Below are positions 1 through 9,376 of a DNA stretch of 64,000 bases, piece by piece. How positions within the stretch are numbered: position 1 is the first letter of the stretch; each line of letters opens with the position of its first letter. Source of the stretch: Pseudevernia furfuracea (Eukaryota; Ascomycota; Lecanoromycetes; Lecanorales; Parmeliaceae); assembly GCA_022315425.1 (NCBI GenBank), contig JAIUPT010000022.1:186001-250000 (forward strand), in the 5' to 3' direction. The translations under genes and the position numbers were made by a program. The notes beneath the pieces were generated by a model. The model made no database searches. It saw nothing but the letters and a program-made list of their open reading frames with translations, and had not been told where the DNA came from.

Positions 1-29
1 ATACTAAACATTGTAATGTCGTGGTTCAG

Positions 30-318
30 GTCTGGGGTTCCGCAGGTCTTATTGCCGGTTTGGTATGACACCTATGATTTCGCCAACCGTGTCGAGTATT
101 TGAGCATCGGGCGCTGGGCGAGTAAGACCACTGCTCCACATGTAGATGCGGATGAGTTCAGTCGGGCCGTCATGGCTGTTGTTGACAAAGGCGAAGAGGG
201 GCGAAGGATACGAGTACGAGCAAGAGAACTCGGTGAAGTGTGTCAGAAAGCTGGCGGACGTAAGAGGGCATGCGCAAAGATAATCGAATTGGTTGGACGT
301 GAGCCAACCAAGAGCTGA
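30..318 (+). CDS. UDP-glycosyltransferase, C-terminal exon (5' part outside window)
   Basis: This is the 3' end of a glycosyltransferase family 1 enzyme, which moves a sugar from a UDP-sugar to a lipid, sterol or small molecule. The segment SGVPQVLLPVWYDTYDFANR matches the donor-binding region of fungal and plant UGTs (G-V-P-Q-x-x-x-P-x-W-x-D). About 70 residues follow to the stop. The exon probably starts at base 30: bases 1-29 look like an intron end, with a branch-like ACTAAAC at 3-9 and acceptor TTCAG at 25-29. The in-frame ATG at 16 would then lie inside the intron. The catalytic N-terminal half is not in the window, so the acceptor cannot be guessed. Confidence 0.75.
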
Positions 319-1060
319 TAGTGTCAGAATGGAAACCGTACATCTGTTAATTTAATTGTACACGCACGTCGCACAGGGACGGTGCAAAGTCATGTCTGAT
401 ACCTGAGCCGGTCAAGGTACAAAATCCGGGGTTTCTCACGTATTACCAAATGGCTTAAGCTAAAAATTGACCGTGTCAGAGTCCTGCGCTGGATATCCTC
501 CAGCAGCGAGAGCGATGATATTGTAAAGCACCATCAAAATCAGAGCCTCCAAGCTAGCTTTTTTTTTTCAGCAGGAAAACCTCTAGGGAAGGAATTGACC
601 ATGCCTACCAGTTCGATGTACCACCTGTCGTTACATTTTTCAGGCTTATGATAAACCTGAAAGGCTGATACCACGTCAGAGTCCTGTTCCATGACCCCGC
701 TCCAAATACCGCAGACCTTGGAGTCATTCAGAACCCCCAAAACGAGTGAGGATCATATTATTACTTCAATTGTAGAGATTCTGTCCAATTTTGGCCCTCC
801 GGTCATCCCAGCCACCTCACCAACCTCGTGTTACGTTTTATTATTGTATATTGGTATTGATCCCTGAGAGGTCTGGAGTAATCAGTTTATCCGTTCTACA
901 TAACTTAAAAGAGTCGACTCCTTCTCCCCAGCAAAGTCTGCCCATAACTCTCCTGGTACAGATATTAATGAATGCCGTTTCTTAGCTCTCCGCTTCTGGC
1001 CCATGAAAATATTATCCAAACCGGTCAACGCTTTCTCGATTAGAGAGAGACCGTCACCTT
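319..1060. other. Intergenic stretch, no gene seen
   Basis: This 742-base spacer lies between the glycosyltransferase end and the convergent 2EXR gene. It holds only short frames without family resemblance. I see no repeat, RNA gene or splice-linked exon in it. Confidence 0.5.
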
Positions 1061-1708
1061 CTAGGGAATCAACTTCTCCGTACCCCTTTGATATTCCCTC
1101 AAGAGTGGCTCGGTGCGGCCTTTCTCCTCTATTGGCATGCCCATTTTTCTCGCCAGATACCTTGGCCAGTGCATCGCGTAGAATCCATTGATTACCATGC
1201 TCCGTAATCTTTGGATCTTGGCCAATTCCTGGACAAAACGCAAATCCTTCCCTACTCCATAGTGGCCACACGTCCCCTCCGCATCCCAGTAGATGTAAAC
1301 ATGTCGCAGTCCCGTAGCTTCTCGTGCCAGTCGATCGAGCAGCTTGTACCACAGGGAACTCTCGGTAGTAGTTTGCAGAAGGGGAATCTCCTTGGTAGAG
1401 TAGACCGGGTCGACAAAAATGCGAATGCGATTCAGATGCTTGATGTTCACCGGACCGATTTTTGTGAACCATTCAATGATCCACTTCGGCTCGCAGACCA
1501 GAAACGTGTTTTTCGAGTAGAGGATCGGAGAGGCTTCGCTGTGGATCTGCTTGCACGTCCGTAATATGGATGGAGTAACTGGCGGATCCGCCGCAGGTCT
1601 ACAGTGTGGTATGATTTGCTGCTCACTGACAAGGACGTACTCGAATATGCGAAGGCGTGCCTTTGAGGGTAAAGAAAGGAAATCAACTTGTGATGTTTGT
1701 GGAGGCAT
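1061..1708 (-). CDS. 2EXR-domain (F-box-like) protein
   Basis: This is a single-exon protein of 215 aa starting at an ATG. Residues about 9-60 read FLSLPSKARLRIFEYVLV and then ILRTCKQIHSEASPILYSKN. That is the two-part signature of the fungal 2EXR/DUF7730 family: a leucine-rich F-box-like helix, then an R-x-C-K-Q-x-x-x-E-A motif with Y-x-x-N-x-F. Family members are abundant in Pezizomycotina. They are usually of unknown function and are thought of as protein-interaction or adaptor modules. No membrane segment or signal peptide is seen. The remainder shows no further domain I recognise. It faces the partial glycosyltransferase tail to tail. Confidence 0.8.
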   Translation of the reverse strand: MPPQTSQVDFLSLPSKARLRIFEYVLVSEQQIIPHCRPAADPPVTPSILRTCKQIHSEASPILYSKNTFLVCEPKWIIEWFTKIGPVNIKHLNRIRIFVDPVYSTKEIPLLQTTTESSLWYKLLDRLAREATGLRHVYIYWDAEGTCGHYGVGKDLRFVQELAKIQRLRSMVINGFYAMHWPRYLARKMGMPIEEKGRTEPLLREYQRGTEKLIP

Positions 1709-2129
1709 GACGTCCGCGGGCTATGAGTATGTGCTGTGAGGAATTAGTGCTGTATTCAGAGTAGTGATGACAGCCCCCGCACGGGACCTGCTTGCCTACC
1801 CGCTGAGTTTGCACGTTATCATCCACTGACTTTGATATTGGCTTGAGCGTAGGTGCCCAATCCCATGATGAACAGATTATCACAGAAGAGTCCAAGGCCC
1901 GAGTCTAACCCCTTACAGGGCCAGGTCGGCAAGGGTGTCCTATTGGACCAAAATACCGGGAACCCCTCGAGCCCACATATTTCACAGAGAGGGCGCCAAT
2001 AACATTAATCCCTCACCCTATGTTCCGCTGGCTCTTTACTATCTGACACAAAACTATCCAGGGCATTGCTTGATCATTGATACCGCTTTCTTTATCATTG
2101 TAATCGCCTTCGTTGTCAAATCTGCTACG
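1709..2129. promoter_or_regulatory. Divergent intergenic region (2EXR / SET-MYND)
   Basis: This 421-base gap lies between the starts of two divergently transcribed genes and so should hold both promoters. I see no distinctive element. One frame stays open upstream of the SET-MYND ATG, but its residues resemble nothing. Confidence 0.4.
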
Positions 2130-4151
2130 ATGAATCCTCCAAGGCCTCACCCTTCTCTGGCTCTATCCGCGACGGAGATGAATGGAAAGTTTCTTGAAGG
2201 CTTTACAAGCCCATACGACTTATATACCGCCGAATCCAAGATGTCCGGAGCCGGCTTCGGGTTGTTCGTTCGCGAAGAGGTTCTTGCTGGGAAGGAAGTA
2301 TTCCGCGTAGCTGTGCCCACGGTTTCGGTTGTGTGAGTGTTCTGCTTGACAGGTTGCTGCGTACACTCAATTTCGACGCAGTGAGTCCGCCGTAGATGCG
2401 TGCGACAATTGTTTCGCCTGGGCAGGCTCGAATGACCCATTTAGAGCACCGATCGAGCTTTTGGTATGTGCTTCTTGCAGGACTGTGAGATATTGTTCAA
2501 AAGCAAGTAACTTGTTCTTATGACAAAGTGTATAAACCTGGGCTCTAATCATCGGCAGGGATGCCAACGAGCTGCGTGGAGAAGGTATCATAAAGAGGAG
2601 TGCAAGGTGTACGTACTTCCACATCCCATACACGTTATCATGGCTATCTGTAGCTTGATCTCCAAGCCTTGTTAGGAAAAGTCGTTACTCATATGCGTCA
2701 TGGCAGTTACTGCAAAATCAACGTCCACGCTCCGAAAACCAAGGAAGTCATTTCAGCAATTCGTATGCTCGTTCGCCTTGTGATACTACATCAACACGGG
2801 GGACTTACAGACAACCAATGGCAGGCTATTCTGGCGCTTGAATCTCACAAAGCGTCGATTGAGCAATCTAAGGAACTGGATTGGATAGAGATCAATGCAG
2901 ATATCAGACTTGTAAAAGAGGTGACCAAGGATGACATGTCGGAAAACGACCTTGAAGAATTGTATTGGCGTGTAAGTATGACTTTGCCAAACCTCGAATG
3001 ATCTTAATTTGGCGGACTGATGCTCTAACATTCCGACAGATCAAGATCAACCAGCACAGCATGGGCTCCCCGATGCAACCCCGGTTAGGAAGCTGCCTCG
3101 TTCCTGGCGCAGCATTGATCAATCATTCCTGCCGCCCAAATGCGCATCACCTCTCAGAAGGACCTGAACTGGTGGTCAGGTCATGCCGTAAAATCGCGAG
3201 GAACGAAGAGATTACAATCTCCTATATAGATCCTACCCAATGTTTCGAAGAGCGGCAGAGGGAACTGTTCACGGCTTACGCCTTCACTTGTAAATGCTAT
3301 AGATGTACAGATGCATCTGAAGGGGAAGTGGAAATGCTGACCGGTGATCCTATTCTCGATCGACCAATCCATCTCGCAAGGTCTCAATTACATGCTTTGT
3401 TGGAAGCATTGATGGATCACAACGAGAAACTGAGCAGTGTCGAGGCAAAATTAAGAGAAACGTTTAAAAGCCTCTCTTCTAGAAAGCCTTGGCCAATCAA
3501 CTTTCCTCCGATCCCAGAAATATACGTCATGCTCGCCAAAAGGTTGGAAGAGGAGCAGCAATGGGAAAAGGCACTTCATCATTGGTTAAAAATCGTATAC
3601 GTTATTGATCCATTGCGCTTTCCTGAACGCCTGAATATGCATCGTGTGGAGGATTTGATGTCACTTAGTCAATTAGAAGGGTGCGTACCATCTCCGTGCT
3701 TGAAATATTGCGGTAAATTGGCAGTAACGAGACCTGTCGAGGATGAACTAACTTTTACGTGACATTTAGCCGGATTTCTCAAATAAGTGAGATAGATGGT
3801 GCAGTCAAAGCCAAGTTTCACAAAATTGAGGCATCAATGTCACTGGTACGTACCACGGGGAAAGTGGCTCCCTAATTATTCAGACATCTCATTCTTTTTC
3901 AGGCGCAATACGGTCACAACACCCGACTCAAAGAAGACGCAGCGGCTAGCCTCGGTACCAATCATGTAATATTCAAAACTGCAGCACAGTTTGTCGAAGT
4001 CATGGATAATCAAACGATGACCAGCATGCAACTTACACCAAGCGTCTGGCAAAGTAAGTCTGTCAAGGAGATGAGGGAAGAAAGAGTCAAATTGAGGGAG
4101 CGTGAGTTGTTAAAGTGGGCAGGTATTGATCTTACCACCAAGATCCTGTAA
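2130..4151 (+). CDS. SET and MYND domain protein (SMYD-like methyltransferase)
   Basis: Seven exons fit: 2130-2332, 2382-2502, 2559-2606, 2654-2971, 3040-3680, 3770-3845 and 3903-4151, giving 551 aa. Intron 2 (2503-2558) starts with GCAAGT, a GC-AG intron. A MYND zinc finger at about residues 75-125 has CDNC, CASC, YCSKGCQ and a closing H-x3-C, and it interrupts the SET domain as in SMYD proteins. The SET core follows with the S-adenosylmethionine/substrate motif NHSCRPNA, then ITISYID, then a post-SET cysteine cluster CKCYRC. A helical C-terminal half resembles the SMYD repeat region. SMYD proteins methylate lysines of histones or cytosolic proteins; the substrate here is unknown. All exon joins are mine, chosen because they keep the frame and restore the zinc ligands. 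Confidence 0.87.
2503..2558 (+). other. GC-AG intron inside the MYND finger
   Basis: A canonical GT donor two bases downstream (2505) would shift the frame. Using GC|AAGT at 2503 with acceptor CGGCAG at 2558 yields YCSK-GCQRAAWRRYHKEEC, a complete MYND finger. GC-AG introns are a known minority class. Confidence 0.8.
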
Positions 4152-4708
4152 CTCATAGCCCTTCGGATGACACTCCTACTGCTGGACTTGTTTCGCAATA
4201 CAAGCAAGACCAAGACCTCGTTACCCAGGACCTTGACTCAACAATTGGAAACCAGCTCTCCGACTGCGCGTGCTGTTCGAATGGTTAGTAACTGTGTAGA
4301 ATCTTTCAGGAGAGGCTCTATCCGACATCTCGGCGCATGAGCCCGTCGTACATTAGCTGCCGGCGGCCCGAAGTGAATCGCCGGATGCTGCACCCCAAGA
4401 TCGATCCGGGATTGCGTCATATCATTGGTTGAAATCCCGCTGTCTTAAGGTATACATCAACATACCTAGTTAAGTCGAATGACGTACTCTATACAACTGA
4501 GTTTTCTATGTTAGATTCTTGTCTGTGAGGCCATCCAGCATTCTCAATCGTAGGGTGTACTGTTTGAAGACTTCTGTCACCCGCAAGCATAGTCAATCCC
4601 CTGCGTACTTACAATTTATATCTCTCGCAACGACTTCGGCCCATCTTCTGTCTCTCCTCAGTCCTCTTCAATTACACAGAACAGTTTCCCCAACATATAT
4701 ATATAACA
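4152..4708. promoter_or_regulatory. Intergenic region upstream of the aldo/keto reductase
   Basis: This 557-base spacer ends in an alternating TA run at about 4694-4705, directly before the ATG at 4709. It lies too close to the start to act as a normal TATA box and is more likely in the 5' leader. No other gene or repeat is seen. Confidence 0.4.
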
Positions 4709-5974
4709 ATGGCGCCATCACTTCCAACCCGCCAGTTGGGTAAGAATGGTAAGCATCCTTTCGGACCGATGCTTACTCGTTTTGTACCTTTCTTTGGAGT
4801 CTCAAGACATGTTGCGGGAGCAGCTTGTCGATTTTTTTGTTTCAAAGCTCCTCCGATATACTCTGTACCTCAAACCTCGCCTGAACTGGCAATGCTGACT
4901 CGGGCATTGTGAAGGTCCTCAAGTCACCGCCCTCGGCTTCGGCGCTATGGGTCTGTCTGCCTTTTATGGCAAGCCTGAGTCTGATGAGGACCGCTTCAAA
5001 ATTCTCGACAAAGCGTACGAGATGGGCGAGAGATTCTGGGACTCGGCCGACGTCTATATGGACAACGAGGACTTGATTGGCAAATGGTTCAAGCGGACCG
5101 GCAAGAGGGACGATATCTTCTTGGCCACCAAGTTCGCCAATACCATGAAGGATGGGAACATGACGGTCAGAAGTGACCCTGAGTATGTTAAAGAAGCGTG
5201 CGAGAAGAGCCTCAAGCGGTTGGGCATTCCTACCATTGATCTGTACTATTGCCATCGTTTGGACGGGAAGACACCGGTAGAGAAGACTGTCGAGTCTATG
5301 GCTCGATTAAAGAAGTAAGTACTCTTGCTGAATGCCATCGTTAGAATGGACTGTTTCGACAGCCTAGCCAAGAATACTAATGAATCTGCAGAGAGGGCAA
5401 AATCAAGTATCTCGGCTTGTCTGAAGTCTCATCTGCCTCGCTCCGCCGTGCCCACGCCGTCCATCCCATCTCCGCAGTACAAATCGAATACTCCCCCTTT
5501 ACCACAGACATTGAGTCTCCAGACATCGCTCTTCTAAAGACTTGCCGCGAACTAGGTGTCGCCACTGTTGCCTACTCCCCTCTGGGTCGTGGCATGTTAA
5601 CCGGCGCCTACAAATCCCCAGCCGACTTTGAGGAGGGGGACTTCCGGACTCTTTCGCCCCGCTTCTCGGAAGAGAACTTTCCCAAAAATTTGAAGTTGGT
5701 GGACGAAATCAACCAGATCGCACAAAGGAAGGGGTGCACGCCTGGGCAGCTTACCCTCGCGTGGCTATTAGCACAGGGACCAGATGTTATACCCATTCCA
5801 GGCACTAAAAAGAACAAGTACTTGGAGGAGAACATAGCAGCTCTCGACGTCAAGCTCACGTCATCTGAGAATGCGGAAATTAGGAAAGCGGTCGAAAGTG
5901 CTGAAGTACACGGACAGAGGTATCCCGAGAAGATGATGGGGGCCTTATTTGCTGACACACCTGATCTGAAGTAG
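4709..5974 (+). CDS. Aldo/keto reductase
   Basis: Three exons (4709-4748, 4915-5314, 5392-5974) encode 340 aa, the usual AKR length. The enzyme should reduce aldehydes or ketones with NADPH in a (beta/alpha)8 barrel. The catalytic tetrad is visible: Asp and Tyr in WDSADVYMDNE, Lys in FLATKF and His in YYCHRLD. The N-terminus TRQLGKNGPQVTALGFGAMG is typical, as is the cofactor region VIPIPGTKKNKYLEEN near the C-terminus. The overall pattern resembles the AKR13/yakc group of fungi and bacteria. The second intron has a textbook branch site TACTAAT at 5375-5381. The substrate is unknown. It is co-directional with the thiolase 381 bases downstream, which does not by itself imply a shared pathway. 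Confidence 0.93.
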
Positions 5975-6220
5975 ATCGAGCTATCCAATGGTTTGGCTAC
6001 TGCTTTGATCATAATCGGCCACTGTACATAGCATAGATATAAAACTTGCACATAAGTTGCGACCCGAAGTGCATCCTGAGCTTACCTTCCGTTGCTCTTA
6101 TCGTTGCAAGAGTGAACAAGAGCCTACGGAGGTTGGCATGTAAAGTCCCGCATCCGCCAAGACTTTACGCTTGGACCTCGGATAACGCCCTACATATGAA
6201 TTCGGGGCCGCTTTCCGATA

Positions 6221-6232
6221 TTAGGGTTAGGG
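6221..6232 (+). repeat. Two TTAGGG units in an intergenic spacer
   Basis: TTAGGGTTAGGG is the fungal telomere repeat sequence, present here as two units 124 bases upstream of the thiolase ATG. Short interstitial copies in fungal promoters can bind Myb-type telobox factors. Function here is inference only. The rest of the 5975-6355 spacer shows nothing else. Confidence 0.6.
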
Positions 6233-6355
6233 CTATAGCTAGCGCATGTGCGTAACCTCTCAGCCTCGGCATCTTCCCCAGATCACACTCTACTCTATTA
6301 TGATCAACGACCACCAGAATTCCAATACTTGGCTTTTATATACATAAGTAGCATT

Positions 6356-7854
6356 ATGGGTAAAAAACCAGTCTCAGCAGCCTACGTCCTCGGCGTTGGT
6401 CTCACAAAATTCATTAAACCTAGAGGCAAAGGTAGGAGGCCTATTTCCCTCACGTCCCTCAGCCTCTCTGAGTCGCTGTACAGTCGACTACACCGAACTC
6501 GGCTTCGAAGCCGGCATCAAAGCCCTCCTTGACGCCCAAATAAATTACGACGATGTCGACCAAGGCATCGCCTGCTACTGCTACGGCGACTCGACCTGCG
6601 GCCAACGGGTCTTCTACCAGTTCGGCATGACGCAAATCCCCATCTACAATGTCAACAACAACTGCTCCACAGGCTCCACAGGCTTGCATATGGCGAGGAA
6701 TATGGTCAAGCATGGAATGGCGGATTGCGTGATGGTTGTGGGTTTTGAAAAAATGTTTCCTGGGAGTCTGCAGACTTTCTATAAAGATAGAGAGGATCCG
6801 TGTAGGACAACGGGAGAGATGATGAGGGTGACAAGGGGAACGACGAATGCACCTGGGACGGCGCAGATGTTTGGCAACGCGGGGAGGGAGTACATGGAGA
6901 AGTACATCTCGCTTCATTCCTCGATATCGGAGGTTAAGAGCTCGTCCCAGCTGACAGCTGCCTTTCTTCAGGTACGGCGCCAAGGCAACCGACTTCGCCG
7001 AAATTGCACGCGTCAACCACCTCCACTCAGCCAAGAACCCCTACTCCCAATTTCGCGATGTCTATACCCTCGATCAGATCCTCTCTTCACCCACTCTCCA
7101 CTCACCCCTCACCAAACTCCAATGCTGCCCCACGTCCGACGGCGGCGCCTCTGCCATCGTCGTCTCCGAAGACTTCCTCAACGCTCGTCCACACCTCCGT
7201 TCTCAAGCCATAGAAATAGTAGGCCAACATCTCGCCACCGACCGACCCGATCTTTTCGACCGCTCGGCCATCAATCTCATGGGTTTCGGAATGACACAGC
7301 ATGCGGCACGCACTGCCTTGGCTGAAGCGGAAGTTGATCCGAAAGATGTGAGGGTGTGCGAATTGCATGACTGCTTTTCCGCGAACGAGATGATCACGCT
7401 CGACGCTCTCGGTCTTTGCGACCCAGGCAAAGCACATGAGATGGTTCGAGCGGGAGACATAACGTACGGAGGCCGCTGCGTCGTCAATCCCTCCGGCGGC
7501 CTCATATCAAAAGGCCACCCTCTCGGAGCGAGCGGCATCGCACAATGTGCAGAACTTGTCTGGCAGCTGCGCGGCTGGGCCAACAACAGGCTCGTCGACC
7601 ACGCAAAGGTCGCGCTGCAGCACAATCTCGGTCTTGGAGGTGCCGCCGTAGTGACGGTTTACAAGAGGGCGGACGGAAAGACGAATGAGGTTGTGCAAGA
7701 CGAAGATGTGAAGAGCAAGACATGGGTAGGGTACAATCCCGCCGTTGAGGCAAAGGGGTTCACGAAGGTGCAGGTGGATAAAGTGAGGAGTAAGAGATCG
7801 AGGAGTGAATGGGCGTTGCAGGATACGGAGAAGAAGGTCGAGGCGAGGTTTTGA
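6356..7854 (+). CDS. SCP2-type thiolase (acetyl-CoA acyltransferase family)
   Basis: Exons 6356-6431, 6484-6901 and 6972-7854 encode 458 aa. The family cleaves 3-oxoacyl-CoA, often branched or sterol side-chain substrates, in peroxisomes. The nucleophilic Cys lies in NNNCSTGSTGLHMARNM, the catalytic His in CELHDCFSANEM, and the C-terminal GGLISKGHPLGASG carries the conserved G-H-P-x-G-A motif. Unlike animal SCPx there is no C-terminal SCP2 lipid-transfer domain. The C-terminal tripeptide ARF is at best a weak peroxisomal PTS1, so location is uncertain. The second intron interrupts an MEKYGAKATDF stretch and is needed to hold the frame. Confidence 0.92.
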
Positions 7855-8281
7855 GATATTAGCGTATGCACAAATTAGCGGGTGCTGGTAAGTATCACGA
7901 CAATCATGAAGCGTCAACGGATACATGGATTCGAGCAAGCAAAAAACAGCGCCGATCAACGCCCGATAAGACTGAGAAATCTTAACGCATCCACCCATTC
8001 AGGGGAGCGAGTTTTTTCCGGCGGAAAGTGCGCCAAACCGTACCATTCAAAGTCTCTGAAGAATACAGGTGAAGCAGCAGCGATAAAAGAGGAGTCCGCC
8101 AGAACATGCCCACTCAAGCCTTTCAACAGCGCAGACGGCACCAACGTATTCATCCGCCCGTAGACCACCCAGACTCCCATCCATCCATCCATCCATCCAT
8201 CCATGCCACCCCTGAACCAAACCCCCCCCCCCCCCCCCCCCCCCGAAAAGCACAACCAAACAACCCACAAACCCCACCCCC
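7855..8281. repeat. Convergent spacer with (ATCC)n and a C23 homopolymer
   Basis: The spacer lies between the tail-to-tail thiolase and ATX1 genes. It contains an ATCC microsatellite at about 8177-8204 and an uninterrupted run of 23 C at 8222-8244. On the ATX1 transcript strand that run is G23 in or near the 3' untranslated region. No gene is seen. Confidence 0.85.
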
Positions 8282-8771
8282 CTAAACACCCATCCCCTTC
8301 CCGTCCGCCTCAGCCCCCCGGACCGTCTTCCCCGTCTTCTTGATCTTCTCGAGCACGGCGTCAAAGGGCACGCTATCGGTGTAGACGTCCGCGGTCTGGG
8401 CCTCGAGGTTGACGGCGTAGGAGGAGAGGCCTGTCGAAGTCGTAAAAAAGGCCATTGATTAGTACTCTGAAAAGTAGCGACTGGATTGATTTTGCGCAAG
8501 AGAGAGGGGGAGGTTGGGGGGGGGGGGGGGTGAAGAAAGACAAGAGATGGATGGATAGGATGGCGGGGGGAAGAAAGACAAGAGATGGATGGATAGGATG
8601 GCGGGGGGGAAAGGAGGGAAGTTTGAGAGAGAGGAGAGAGAGGGAGAGGGGTGGGGTGGAGACGATACCGTCGGTCTTCTTCAGCACGCGCTCGACGGCG
8701 CCGGAGCAGCCGCCGCAGGTCATGGTGATGTCGAAGTGGTAGTGGTGGGCGGCGGCTTCGGTGGAGGCCAT
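8282..8771 (-). CDS. ATX1: Copper chaperone Atx1
   Basis: Two exons (8771-8669 and 8430-8282) encode 83 aa, close to the usual 70-85 aa. The HMA fold is complete: the Cu(I)-binding motif MTCGGC sits near residue 17, followed by SGAVERVLKKTDGLSSYAV, and the conserved C-terminal KIKKTGKTV carries the Lys patch that contacts P-type ATPases. Atx1 takes copper from Ctr importers to the Ccc2 ATPase of the secretory pathway. The 238-base intron is unusually long for such a small gene. It carries a G15 run (on the + strand) and a perfect 38-bp tandem duplication. The next gene upstream is CIA1, another metal-trafficking factor. Confidence 0.95.
8516..8608. repeat. G15 tract and 38-bp tandem duplication in the ATX1 intron
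   Basis: A run of 15 G spans 8516-8530. Two perfect head-to-tail 38-base copies follow at 8533-8570 and 8571-8608, each ending in GGCGGGGGG. The + strand is almost purely purine to about 8660, so the ATX1 pre-mRNA carries the pyrimidine strand. Confidence 0.9.
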
Positions 8772-9376
8772 TGTTTTGGCTTTTGTTTCAAGTGGTGGAG
8801 GGTGGCGGACAGGTGGAAGCGAGTAGAGTACTCGAGGAACTCGGATTCGGAGGTTTGGGATGGAGGAGGTAGTTACGTAGGTGGAGTTGGGGAATGGGTT
8901 GGTGTCGTGTGAGGTAGAATGGAAAGATGTTGAGATCGCCGCTGTGGTTGACTTTGGTCGCAGGCTTTTTAAGAGTGGGAGAAGGAATGTGAGTGGTTTG
9001 ATTTGAAATCGCAGATGTTCTGAGTGTAGTAGAGGGAGGTTACACCCAGCCGCGCTTACTGCTACTTTATCATTATGAGGTAAGAGTTACTAATAATAAA
9101 GTAGGTACATTTCAAAAGCGTCAAGTAAATACACCATTAGGTGAACATTTTTCGTCATCCTGCAATTCGGTCACCGTCGAGGTCGAATCGTATGCCTGAT
9201 ACTAGCATTGGTAGCGAGCATCCTAGGCCTAGAATCTCTGTGGATCATGAGATGAAGTCTCGTTTTGTGGCTTCATCCTGGGAATGGACTCACAACCGTC
9301 GCCGGTCAATATTCTCAAGTCATCCTCTGATGACGGAGCGTGCTTGGTGGAATAGCTTTCCTTGACAAGGCCGTCT
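8772..9376. promoter_or_regulatory. ATX1 upstream region and CIA1 3' flank
   Basis: This 605-base spacer lies between two minus-strand genes and should hold the ATX1 promoter and the CIA1 terminator. I see no clear copper-response element, repeat or hidden exon. Confidence 0.4.
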
